Shown: positions 34,748 to 45,737 of the stretch, in pieces
Numbering within the stretch: the stretch's first letter is position 1
Layout of the letters: every line of letters starts with the position of its first letter
NCBI GenBank assembly: GCA_036346205.1
Contig: JARFJB010000102.1
Span: 1,698,501 to 1,762,500 of the forward strand
Origin: Vesta saturnalis
Taxonomy: Eukaryota; Arthropoda; Insecta; Coleoptera; Lampyridae
DNA: 64,000 nt
Direction: 5' to 3'
Translations under genes and position numbers: made by a program
The notes under the pieces: model-generated
What the model was told of the DNA's origin: nothing
Database searches by the model: none
What the model saw: the letters and a program-made list of their open reading frames with translations, nothing else

Positions 34748-36722
34748 TTAAATGTATTTGTATAAATTTGCTGCTTTTAAAAATCCCAGGAACTGCTTCA
34801 CATTTTGCTCATTATCGTTAATTATATTATTTAAGTTGTTGCTCAGCTTCAAATTGATTCTAATGTTATCGTATTGAGCGCATTCTACGAACATATGTTC
34901 TAGTGTCATACATACATTGCATTGATTATACTTAGTTCTAGGTGCTTTTCCTAGTAGATGTAAATGGGTTATGTTCGTGTGACCTATTCTAATTCTTGTC
35001 GCAACGACTTCATCCTTTCTTGAAAGTTTATCTGGTTTTCAAGCTTTTATATCTATTTTAAATTTCGACAATCTTGTGTTTGATTGGTTCCAGGTTGTTT
35101 GCCATTGTAATATTGTTTTAGTTCTTTAATACTGTCTGTAGTCGTTTGGTGTTACTGTTACCGTGTCCTTAGCTCTGTTTTCCGCAGCCTGTCTTGCTGT
35201 GGAATCTACGCGTTCATTTTCCTCTATACCAGCATGACCCGGTATCCACATTATTATTACGTTTTTATGACTTGTTTGTAGCCAGTGTATCTGCTCTCTA
35301 ATCATATTTATTAGTGGCTCCATTGAAGGGTTTCTATCACTTATTAATTCTACTGCGTTCAGTGAATCACTAAATACAATATACTTGCTATAGTTGTAGT
35401 ACCTGCATATAAGGAGTGCTTGTCAAATCGCGTACAGTTCAGCAGATATGATGCTTGTTATAGTGTCATGCGACCAATTATGTTCTACTCCTTCTACAAG
35501 TATTCCGCTACCAACCCCATTGTTTGTCTTTGACCCATCAGTATAGATCCTTATGTGTTCTGGGTACTGTTGCATGATTGTTCTGAAGGAGCTTTGGTAT
35601 TTTGCAGGCAACGTATCCTTCTTTTTTAGGTTTTTCAGGTCCAATATGATATCTACTTCAGAACATAGCCAAGGAGGTCTCTCGGGATGTGCAAGTTGTA
35701 GCAGTATCGGTAAGTGCATGCCCATTTCTTTTATCCCCTCTAAGGCCCTTATGATAGCTGGTCTACTTACTGTTCGTTTTTCTTCAAACTTCTCTGTCAT
35801 TACATCATCTTTTACTATTGAGAAGTTAAGATGATTTGACAGTGACATAATTTTTATTATATAATAAAACAGTTGGATTCTCCTGCGTATTGTAAGTGGT
35901 GTTGCACCTGCATCCGCAAGGATTGACAATATGGGGCTAGTTTTAAATGCACCTGTTGCCATTCGAATCCCTTTTGTGTGTATTATATCCAAAGGCCTGA
36001 GTATTGATTTTCTGGCAGACGAATACACTATGCTGCCATAGTCAATAATTGGTAGCACCCATGCATTGTATAGTTGGAGAAGTACACTTCTATCCGCTCC
36101 CCAATTTATGTTGCTTAAACATCTGATCAGGTTCAGCATCTTATTACATCTGGCAACCAAATTTGCAATGTGGGTTTTGAAATAGAGTTTCTTGTCGAAA
36201 GTAACACCTAGAATTTTTATACTTTCAACTGAGGGAATCACCTTTCTGTTAATATAGACTCTAGGTTCGTCATGTTCTGTGCTCATGCGACAGAAGTAAA
36301 TCATGGCTGTTTTTTCCTCAGCGAAGTTTAGGCCAGTGCTATCTGCCTGACTCATTAATTGATCAATTGCCAGTTGGAGTTTTTGTTCTATATTTTCGTT
36401 TGAGTTGTTTTTGCAGAAGATAATTAGATCATCTACGTACATGCATTTATCTACAGATGTTACTTTTAAGATAAGGTCATTGATATCAATCAGAAATAAC
36501 GTACAGCTTAGAACTGACCCTTGTGGAACACCGTTTTCTTGAATGTACATTTCGGATGTGATATTTCCTACCCTGACTGTAAAGGATCGGTGTGACAAGA
36601 AGCTCATTATTGTCTTAGGTAGATTACCCCGTAGGTTCCATTCGTGTAGTTTTTTAATTATGTGGTATCTCCACATTAGTTCATAAGCCTTCCTTATGTC
36701 AAAACTTATCGCAATAGTATGG
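34748..36722 (-). pseudogene. I-like LINE: reverse transcriptase, RNase H and zinc knuckle
   Basis: Minus strand, starting inside the RT at ISFDIRKAYELMWRYHIIKK (motif A), then NGVPQGSVLSCTLFLIDIND (motif B), CMYVDDLIIF (YVDD active site), ESIKILGVTFDKKLYF and a thumb region to IIDYGSIVYSSARK. The RNase H domain follows with IYTDGSKTNNGVGSGILVEG, SAELYAI, an in-frame TGA at 35421-35423, then FSDSLNAVELISDRNPS and WIPGHAGIEENERVDSTARQ. The C-terminus holds a CNVCMTLEHMFVEC zinc knuckle and a stop at 34748-34750. RT followed by RNase H and a Cys/His knuckle points to the I superfamily. ORF1, the endonuclease and the RT start are lost by 5' truncation; two or more stops make it inactive. Confidence 0.9.
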
Positions 36723-36766
36723 TTTTATTATTATTACTATTATTATTATTATTATTATTATTATTC
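36722..36766. repeat. (ATT)n microsatellite at the LINE 5' junction
   Basis: About 40 bp of ATT/TAA repeat directly at the truncated 5' edge of the LINE, so the element has TAA repeats at both ends. Confidence 0.85.
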
Positions 36767-37196
36767 CTGTTAATTATCATCCTCTCCGAAAATAAGGAAA
36801 ATGCCACCTACGTACCTTTCATAATAAGTGAAGCTTATTTTAACTACGCCATTCCCAAACATGGAGGGTGGAGATTGGAGTTATTAAAGTAAGTATAAAG
36901 GATGAATCATCAAAAGGGATGCTTGAAAATAAATTAGCTATATCAAAAATTTGAAACCTATGTTAAACCTGAGAAAATCATTGGAAACTGGGATATTGTA
37001 AAAGGAAACTATTGGGCGAACTGAATTGTTCAAACTATGGATGAGCATAAGGCCCAAGGTTGTACGGGTTCATAACAGTCTACTGTCATTAACATTTAAG
37101 GAGGATACCTTTATGAAGACAAAGAAATTTTCTGACATTGGAAACAAAGATATTGAAGTTAGTATTGAAGTTAACGAAATGATCTTTAAGGTCTAC
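36767..37196. other. Stretch without recognised genes
   Basis: No repeat partner or protein family recognised; the frame at 37026-37283 runs into the SINE and is probably chance. Confidence 0.4.
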
Positions 37197-37446
37197 GCTC
37201 CTTCAGCCACAGTGATGGATCCACAGCATACGTACGTACATCACATGGTGGGATTATGGATGAGTGCGATCCGATCGGGATGAATGGAGTTAGGGTTCCG
37301 AAGGAAAAGATATTACCCGAGCATGCCGCTATACGTGTATGAGGAAAACCCCCTGAAAAAAACTCAGACAAGGTAGACGGTAATCCGGATCAAACTCATT
37401 ACCTCCCGAATGCTAAGTAAATTACCACGGGTTCAACTAGCTCGGT
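37197..37446 (-). mobile_element. tRNA-Ala-derived SINE, degraded copy
   Basis: Shares GAATGCTAAG, ACTAGCTCGGTAA and the CAGCATACGTACGTACAT region with 57551-57843 in the same orientation. The tRNA-like head lies at 37385-37446 (minus strand). The B box is mutated (GAGTTTGATCC for GGGTTCGATTCC). About 50 bp shorter than the other copy. Confidence 0.7.
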
Positions 37447-37760
37447 AACGGTAATATTTAATAATATAACTGGCTTTATCTATAATAACAACAACATTAC
37501 CTTTCTCTGCTTGAGTGCAAATGAGGTTGTTGGCTTTTACTTTGCATCTGATATTACTGTAAACTTTTAAATTCAAAGAGCTTTTGGTAGGTCTTATGGA
37601 CATTAATTTGTGTGAACAGACTGCTCTTACTTCCATCGCAACATTATCATTGAGTTTACTTAATAAGCATTCAGTTTCAATTTTGAAATAATGTTTCCTT
37701 AAATTGTGATGATTAGACTTTAAACTTTTATTCATAGCCTGAACAACAATGTTAAAATAT
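37440..37760 (-). pseudogene. Penelope-like element, N-terminal fragment
   Basis: Minus-strand frame: NHHNLRKHYFKIETECLLSK, SIRPTKSSLNLKVYSNIRCK, NNLICTQAEKGNVVVIIDKA and SYIIKYY. The A-E/D-K-G-N-x-V-V-I-x-D/N-K-x-x-Y motif is the conserved N-terminal signature that precedes the RT in Penelope-like elements. Nothing of the RT follows; the frame ends at the SINE. Confidence 0.75.
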
Positions 37761-37829
37761 AAGTAAAGGTTTAAAGTTTAATCCTCATAATTTAAATAAA
37801 CATCTCATTAACAATTTCAAAATACGAAT

Positions 37830-37965
37830 TATTTATTAAGTAAACTCAATGACACTGTTACAATCGAAAAGGGAGCATTTTGTTCATACAAATTAATGTC
37901 CATAAAACCTATCAAAAGCTTCTTCAATTTAAAAGTTTACAGTAACCAACAACCTAGTTTGCAGT
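37830..37965 (+). pseudogene. Inverted partial copy of the Penelope-like N-terminal fragment
   Basis: TTAAGTAAACTCAATGA, ACAAATTAATGTCCATAA and AATTTAAAAGTTTACAGTAA occur here on the plus strand and in 37550-37690 on the minus strand, making an inverted pair about 140 bp apart. No long open frame remains. Confidence 0.75.
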
Positions 37966-38219
37966 AAAAGAGGTCATGGTAATGTGATAGTTATATTGCT
38001 AACTCCAAAATTAACTGCAATATTTGTATTTTTAATGCCATAAAATGTCTTTTCTTCATGAAACTAACATCCTCCTTGAACGCTAGTTAGAGTAGTTAGT
38101 AGGAAGTAGGTTATGATACATGAAACAGTACCTTGTGTCCCAATTTCGTTGTTTCCTAAAGATATCTTTGTTATTATCAGTATAATGGGGTCACTTTCAC
38201 CCCTCCCCCAAAACTTTCT

Positions 38220-38745
38220 AATTACGACCCCTAAAAAATGCCCCGCGACTGGTTGGATTTTTCCCATTATCAACTTGACCTTGTTTTATGGCAAAGAATT
38301 TTGGCTGTGATTGTTATGGCTGGAAATTTGAAATATTATTCTAATAAGGTGGCTCTCATGATATCTCATAGGACAACTACAGGCCCCCTGAACTTGTTCT
38401 CGGGTCCTCGCACCTTATTGGCGTCCACAGACTTCACCCAGAAATTATGATCCCTACAAAATTCTCCACCACTGGTTGGGTTTTGCTCATTAACGAAATT
38501 GACCTAGATTTTATGGAAATAAATTTTTGTACAGTCTCAGGCTGTGGGCTATAATTAGAAGGAAATGGTACGCCCCTGGTTTCACTTTTTTAATAACTAC
38601 GTGGCACTAAAAATTGTCCCACAATTGGTTGGCCTTTATTCATAAACGAACTTTCCCTAGATTTTATGGTAAATAAATTTTGTGGTCTCATCACGTTCAT
38701 TGGATGGCAGTGGCGCGCCCCTGGTCTCTGAATGGTCCGTTTTGG
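38220..38745. repeat. Degenerate tandem repeat of ~90-bp blocks
   Basis: Three related blocks start near 38228, 38450 and 38603: each has a CCCTAAAAAATGC-like start, ACTGGTTGG or ATTGGTTGG, CATTATCAAC/CATTAACGAA, and CTAGATTTTATGG-like ends followed by AAATAAATTTTGT. Spacing is uneven (about 222 and 154 bp). No coding signature. Confidence 0.6.
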
Positions 38746-38989
38746 TGGCCATTCAACCAAATCAATCAATCAAATCAATCAAGAAGCTGGGTTAACAACT
38801 CTTCACAACCTTCAGGTAACGATTCTCCCACTGTTTATACCTAGCTCCTATGAGCGACCGCTTACTTTGTAGACAAGGCAAACCGACACTCAGAACTGAA
38901 CGTGAAGGCATCCGCCTGGGAAAACAGTCGATCATCCGCAAATCAATCTTAATAGATTCATTTTCAATCAAATCCATCTCAATCAAATC

Positions 38990-39411
38990 ATAACTTACAG
39001 CTTGCAAAAACCAGCTTTCGATTCAAAAATATTGATTTGGTTCAACTTACAGCTTGCAAAGACCAACTTACAATTCAAAAAACAAAGGCATGGTTTAACT
39101 TACAGCTTGCAAAAACCAACTTTCAATTCAAAAATATCAAATTAATTTAACTTACAGATAGCGAAACCAACTTTAAGTTCCAAAAATAGAGGTTTGGTTT
39201 ACAGCTTGCAAAAACCACCTTTCAATTCAAAAATACAAGTTTGTCTTATACACACATGTACACACACGCACAGACACACACAGACACACACACGCACACA
39301 CAAACACATACACACGCACACGCACGCACACTCGCAGACACACGGACTCACACGGACACAGACACGCACACTCGCACACACACGGACACACACGGGCACA
39401 CACACGCACAC

Positions 39412-39443
<32 letters not shown>

Positions 39444-39600
39444 TGCGAAAGAGAGAGAGACATAGACATTCACACATACACTCATGCACACACACACATT
39501 GGTTTAACTTACGGCCTGCGAAATCAACTTTGAATTAAAAAAATAGAGGTTTAGTTCAACTTACAGCTTGCAAAAACCAACTTTCTATTCAATAATACTG
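38990..39600. repeat. ~52-bp minisatellite, about seven units
   Basis: Unit resembles TTTAACTTACAGCTTGCAAA followed by AACCAACTTTCAATTCAAAA and a short variable end. Units start near 38990, 39045, 39096, 39150, 39198, 39503 and 39555. A CA-rich tract splits the array between the fifth and sixth units. Confidence 0.85.
39247..39500. repeat. CA-rich microsatellite inside the minisatellite
   Basis: About 250 bp of CACACACA/CACACG/CAGACA units with a short GAGAGAGA interruption at 39453. Open frames across it on both strands are simple-repeat translations. Confidence 0.95.
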
Positions 39601-39603
39601 ATT

Positions 39604-40165
39604 TCATCTAATTTTGTTTACATGCAAGGACTTTCTTATCGAAAATACCTCTGTCAAAAAGGGCCCTAGATTTATAAACAAGCTTGAACGCACTATTTCG
39701 TTTTTGAAAATGGACAAATGCCTGTGGACAAATAAACAAGCTGACTTTCATCGCCAATTTTGATAATACACATGTGATTTGAAACTAACACCGGTTTAGG
39801 AAACTACAGGTTTTATTTTACCCAACGGTCATTTATTATCATTAGATGACCATAATAATAATAATAATAATAATAGCACTCAAATCAACATGTAACACTA
39901 TTGTCGAGTTTTGCAAACAGTGATCAAAATACGTTTTACAGCTAAATTAGTAAATATACCTATACAATATCAAAAATAACCAACCTTGAAAACCGGCCTC
40001 TATATAATTTTACATGCAAGGACTGTCTTATCGGAAACACCTCTGTCAAAAGGTGTCCCAGATTTATAAACAAGGTTGGACGCACTAAGTCGTTATTGAA
40101 AATGTACAAATGCCTGATGACAAGTAAACAAGTTGACTTTCATATCCAAATTTGATAACACACAC
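39604..40165. repeat. ~155-bp direct repeat pair
   Basis: 39608-39775 and 40010-40160 both read TTTACATGCAAGGACT, TCTTATCG, ACCTCTGTCAAAA, AGATTTATAAACAAG and ACAAATGCCTG in order, about 400 bp apart. An ATAATAATA microsatellite lies between them at 39851-39877. Confidence 0.8.
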
Positions 40166-40174
40166 ACACACAAG

Positions 40175-40385
40175 AAAGGCTTTAGATGTTGGGGCACAAA
40201 TATATTAAAAGAACCTTAGATGTTGGGGCCAAATATTACCAAAAGGACCTTAGGGCTGAGACAATTTCAAGAATTAGGTGCTTAGATTTTGTGCAATTTC
40301 AAAAATCTTTCTAGACGTTTAGACAAGAATCTATAAAAAGAACCATAGATGTTGGTCTAAATTCAAGAATCTAAAAAATAAAATA
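40175..40385. repeat. Short degenerate tandem repeats
   Basis: Repeated TTAGATGTTGGGGC / AAAAGAACCTTAGATG units of about 40-50 bp at 40187, 40215, 40250 and 40340. Confidence 0.6.
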
Positions 40386-40570
40386 AAAGTTGACGACAAC
40401 TAACATGTATTGGTTTTTTTCTTTCCTAAGTAATGAAATAAAAGTTTTGGTTTGTCTTTTATTTTCTTAATAATAACGCAGTCATAATTCCATTGTCTCC
40501 AAATGAGTACACCTTTTTTTTTCAAAATAGTGGAAATTTTAAAATAATGTTGAAATGCAACTGTTAGCAG

Positions 40571-41128
40571 TCATGTCCAATTAAAAAGTTGAAAAATTTC
40601 GATAAAATTGTGAACAAATATATCATGGGTTAAGCTGATGGAAGTACGCGAATGCTCCTGTACTCTTTCCCCGCACTTGGTGTTTCTGGGGACCACTACC
40701 CTTTTGGACCCAGAATCATCCATTATATTCATTTCATCGTAATTGTACAAGTTTGTACTTTGAAGACCATTGTCTATATTGTCATAAAAAGTTAAATATT
40801 TGCACGATCGGCCGATGCTTTTGATCGCTTTATATTTGAAGCTATTCCCTCGCTCATTGAGATATTTCTTGACAACATCTCGAATATAGGCCTTGTTGAG
40901 CGGGAATCTCCAATCTGCCACCGCTCCAAGCGTCTCTGTGATCAGCGCCTCCTCCTCAGCACTCAGGACAGTAGGATGCCCAACTGCTCGCTTATTTTTA
41001 CCAAGTAGTCTTCGAACTAACGAAATATAGGGAGCTTGGTATGCAATGGCCGATTTTTGGTTTGTCATCCGGGCCCTTATGGTATCCATGGCGTCCAGTT
41101 TGAGTTCAGTAAACTCTTTGTATGGGAT
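40571..41128 (-). pseudogene. pogo-like transposase N-terminal fragment
   Basis: Minus strand: MDTIRARMTNQKSAIAYQAP and YISLVRRLLGKNKRAVGHPT form a psq-type helix-turn-helix, then VLSAEEEALITETLGAVADW, RFPLNKAYIRDVVKKYLNER is a CENP-B-type DNA-binding domain. LYNYDEMNIMDDSGSKRVVV is the first catalytic Asp motif (NYDE) of a DDE endonuclease, followed by a KSAIS-like end, RTSISL. Part of the CENP-B domain between KSIGRSC and YDNIDN is missing, and the second half of the DDE domain is absent. Reading can be extended upstream to about 41128 in frame (YKEFTELKLDA). Confidence 0.85.
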
Positions 41129-41149
41129 AAAAAAACAAAAATTAAAAAA

Positions 41150-42490
41150 ATTGTGTTAGGTGACCAAGTCGCCCCGGGGTGACCGAATAGCCCCATGTTA
41201 GGGTACTAACTAAATGCAAAACACATATAATAGATTAATCAAATAATCGATTAATTAAACGATAGTTAGTTGAAGAACGTCAGTCTAGAGTGTTACACGT
41301 CTAAACCGCACTAGGCATCGTGTATGCTTACCGAAATAAGCGCGTTGCCAAGCCAGCTATAGTGAAAATAGGAGTGGTCGATATAAGGAGTAAAATGATT
41401 CAAAGGTAGTTTCAATCATCTACACTTACCATTAGTCTACAATTCACAAAGCTCAGTCCGGGAAAAATTGTCTCTAGGCGCCACCACAATCTTAAATTTT
41501 GCTAAAATAAATAGTCTTAGGCGGGATGTTAAATTAATCCTATGTGACTGTGGAAGACAGGAATCGGCCTACTCAGTAAAACCATTCACCATTCAAATTC
41601 AATCACACTTCAAAATGAATTGATCCAAAAGTTTAAGAGAATTCTAAAATACACCAGTGGTCGTAAACTTATTAAACACACCCTGCACAAATGAAAATTC
41701 CCAAATTGTAAAGCGTTAACTTAAATACTTTTTAAGTATTCCTCGTACACCTGTAAATTTATATTTCTAACTGTTATAAAACAATTAAATGAGTATTCCC
41801 AATTTAGAAAATTCTAAACAAAATAAACGAAATCGGTTTAATAATAAATTGTTATCTCAACAAAATGTTCGTCGATTGCTGAATAATTCAAACATAGAGC
41901 GGTTAGTGCTTGTATCATCAATAAAATCGTTATATTTTATTAAAACTTTATTTTTAAAATCGTATTCAGACATTCAGTAATAGGTTTAAACCTTAATACT
42001 TCAAAACTGTAATTTATGCTGAATAAAAAAAATAATAAGTACTTGGTTAGTAGTGTTTTGCACTAATATTTCAAAGCTAAAATGAAATTTTGTGATCGAT
42101 CTGGTTCATCGCAATTCCCAATCGATCCTTAAATTCGAAAAGATGCAAAGACTAATTTCACTTATCAGAAGGTGTAACCAGTTAGGCACACAATTGACAC
42201 AAATAAACGACAAAATAAATTCAACAGTGGATATATATTGACACATTCCGCATATAAATATATACAACGACGTGGTTCAAAAAAGCACCAAACACATCAA
42301 TACGTTAAGACTAAAATTACCCAATTCCTAAAACCAAAAACAACAAAATAACTAAAGTCCGATTACCTTCTTTCTTTGAATGAACCATAATTAACGCAAC
42401 AATAAAAAAAATGTACTTAAAAGATAATCGTACTTGTCTTGGTTCAATAAAATTTAAATCTAATTCTTACGTATTACATTAATTAATCCT
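41150..42490. other. AT-rich stretch without recognised genes
   Basis: The patch at 41163-41205 (AAGTCGCCCCGGGGTGACCG) is likely the upstream part of the pogo-like element. The rest shows no coding sequence. Confidence 0.4.
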
Positions 42491-42494
42491 TTTT

Positions 42495-42660
42495 CGGTGC
42501 GGTAGTTGTAGTCCATATGATCTGCTTTCGGCATCCTTTTTAAATTCTTAGATGTACAAAATTCGGCTGTAGTTCTCACTAACGCAGTGTCTATGGTTTG
42601 TTCACTCGCGTACCTGCTATAGGGGTTCTTTAGCCTAACATCACATCACTTTATTCTGTG
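42495..42660 (-). other. Coding-like minus-strand frame, unknown
   Basis: A ~55-codon open frame on the minus strand reads LKNPYSRYASEQTIDTALVR and TTAEFCTSKNLKRMPKADHM. Composition looks protein-like, but there is no start codon, no family match I can recall and no neighbour to support it. It could be an exon or a transposon remnant. Confidence 0.25.
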
Positions 42661-42732
42661 ATGTTTGCCCTTCAAAATATTTACCACAATGAAAATGGTT
42701 ATTTTCATATACACATTAAAGTTCTTATTTGC

Positions 42733-42828
42733 TTAACCAATATTAATAAATAATAAACAATAAACTTTAAGCCTTCCTCTAGAGGAAGGCTTAAAGTTTA
42801 TTGTTTATTATTTATTAATATTGGTTAA
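42733..42828. repeat. Perfect 96-bp palindrome
   Basis: Two 48-bp arms are exact reverse complements with no spacer, centred between 42780 and 42781 on TCTAGA. The left arm starts TTAACCAATATTAATAAATA and the right arm ends mirror it. I checked every base of both arms. Confidence 0.97.
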
Positions 42829-42842
42829 AAAAATATCCTCTA

Positions 42843-45735
42843 TTGAAAAATGTATTTATATACTATTCTTATTTGCTTTTATACAATCAATTTCGTATTG
42901 TTAACGATTGTACACATTCAATGTCAATGATAGCCACCAATAACTTAACTAAATTTTACAAGCTTTTCTTTGGGTCACTTAAATGGTTACTTTTGGTTCT
43001 CTTTACACTAATATTAGGACACGCGTCCCACAATTGAACATTAATAACAAAATATTTGCTGTGTTAACTTCTAATCTGCCTAAGCGCTTTTTATTTCTTG
43101 AAGAAATTCACTAATGTTTTCCTTCAACTCATGCAATGTATTAACTTATTTATTTGTGAATCCCCTTATGGGTTAATTCAGTCGCTATACTTGATCTGCT
43201 AAACTATAATTTTCACAAATAAACTGCAACACTAACCATTCTAATGGTTATGCAACGCGCGCACTCGTACTCAAGCTCTGCTCGAGCTATCTAAAACCTC
43301 TAACAAACTAGCTAACCCACCCCTCAAATTTGACACTTGCTCATATACTTTTTGCCCGTTATATTGCCGATACGTCACAATAAATTCGCTCTAAAATCAA
43401 AATTCACCTATTACAATTGAGTATTTCGTGCGTTTCTTGACCGCGTCGAAGGTTCCATCGTGGAAGAAGATGCCAACGATGCGAAACAAACGTAGCCATC
43501 TTGAATTACTTTGTAAATTCACTGAAAACTTTCCAAAGAAATCATCAATTGCAATTACATTCACACTGTAGATTAACCAGATTATCCCTCAATTTTGTAT
43601 GCAAATCTCATATGTGGGCGAATTCTATTTCCGCACAATTTAGCGAACTCCCTCACATTCTATCAACTTCATTCTTGAACACGCATTAAATTTTCCTGTT
43701 GCACAATATTACAAAAATTTCTACAAACAAAAATATGCATCCATATTCCTTACTGCACGTTAATAAAATATCAATATATCGTAAACTCACTCACTCACAC
43801 GTCTACAATCATTTCTTTAGTCCAAATTCCTCCATACACAGGAGCAAAAAGACCAGTAGTTTTACCAGTGCCGTATCAATCAATATCTACTCAAAACATT
43901 ATTTCTCAACCAAATTTAACGCTTTCAACACGAAAATCTTTTACAGTATTCAAATATTCCTTCACACGATAACCAATGCCTCACTAAATTCCAGTGGCGT
44001 ATCAATTACACCAACTCACATTATGCATACACAACAAAAATTCTTTTCATGCAAGCTCACTTCAGCTACATTGAAAACATGTTACATACGATATCAAAAT
44101 ACTACACATACACGGTACATCAAGGTAACCTTACAAGAAGGAAGTAAATTATTCATTTATTTACTGCAAATAAAGTGTAAAACATAGTGAAATATAATAT
44201 ACAAATACAAACTAGGACAGTATAAACAGAAAGTTTAATGTGGAATAGGGATAGGCGGTTATAAGTTTAAACAATCGATATTAGAGTACTAAAAATAACC
44301 GATTTTTTTTAATTAGTCGATAATCAAATAATCGATCAATCAAATAATCAACGAATGTTAAAAACTTATCTGTGGATATAGTTTACCTGGCACATCATCA
44401 AGGTGCACTGTTCGTTACAGAACAGTATACGTTTCAGAAAATAAACAATGACCACCCAAATTTTTATACTTGTATAGTGAGGAAATATAAATTCATAAAT
44501 TGTAAATTTAAATTAGATTATGATTAACATGATTTACACAATTAGTTAAGTTTATATTATAATAATCTGTATAACTAACACAGATGATAATCTAAATTGC
44601 ATATTTAGTTATAATAATAATAATAATCTAAATTACATAATTAGGACTGTTAAGCATAGAATAAGAATTCTTACAGAGAAATCACTTTCCCACCGTAAAA
44701 CTCACTTATCCATAATTCTAATTAGAGTAATTTTTATAATTAAAATAAGTCCCAAAAGAAACTTTTACGAATATAAAAATTGAATAGTCAATAAAAATGT
44801 TAAAAGAATATATGAACTGTAACGAATTGGAACTTTGGTACAAGACCAAACAAAAGCAATTTTTGATTTAAGTGTGAATTAATTAAAACTACACTGTTAA
44901 TTCATCATAAAGTGGAATTTTTGTTTTAATTGAAAAAGGGTGTATTAATTTAATAATGGCAATCAGCCATTGTGTTATACTGACGTCATGTAGAACAGGA
45001 GCAGCGGGTTATTACACGTTATGCCCCGCCTTGGGTATGGTGGACAACATGATTTCCGTCTTTAATTTTTATTAAATATCAAAAAAACTTGTATATAGAG
45101 AAGTCTAATGGATAGATCTTTAGATTCGAAATTTAAAATATATTGTAATTGTAGTTTAGGTAAGAAAGAGAGACGCGTTTATAGCTTTCGACTATCAATA
45201 AATGCACTTAAAATTCCTTTAGTAAACTGAAAGTAATGAAGATAAAATACACTCTTCTATTTTAATATTAAAAATAAAAATTAAATTAGGAAGAGATTAG
45301 AACGAATTAATATACAAGTTGTAAATTAACAGGATCGTCTTTTTGTTATAGTGTGCAAAAATAATTAAAGGGAAGGTAACCTGCATAATTACTCATAACC
45401 GCTTATGATACATATCGGACGAAGAGTGTTATCGTTATCACCCACTTGTATATATGTACATGATGGTCTAATCATTATGATAACAAAAGCGATAAGTTAT
45501 TTATGTTTTCTTATCAGTTAGAAATGTTTTTAAAACAATAGAACTATTTATGATCGTGTCTATGCAAAGTAATATGTACTTATGGTAATAGGTACTCTTA
45601 AAATTGTTTGTTTTTGTTCAAGTTTAATTAAAGTTAACAATATTTATATCAAAATCTGAAATTTTAGAACTAAAATTCAATAGAATGTTAAACAATTAAG
45701 ATTGTTTTATTAAAATGTTGAAGGATTTAATTTAA
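42843..45735. other. Long AT-rich stretch without recognised genes
   Basis: Open frames at 43501-43689 and 43699-44187 are rich in Ser, Thr, His and Asn, lack motifs, and are probably chance in AT-rich DNA. A small AAT microsatellite is at 44609-44627. A locally GC-richer patch at 44940-45060 shows no coding sequence. Confidence 0.45.
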
Positions 45736-45737
45736 AA

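Noticed and set aside
43699..44187. 162-codon open frame as a possible gene
   Set aside because: Low-complexity Ser/Thr/His/Asn composition, no motif, no neighbouring exons and a nearby AT-rich composition that makes long chance frames likely.
41222..44345. Similar AATCAAATAATCGAT motifs at about 41236 and 44325 as a possible element pair
   Set aside because: The shared stretch is under 25 bp of low-complexity sequence and no consistent boundaries were found.
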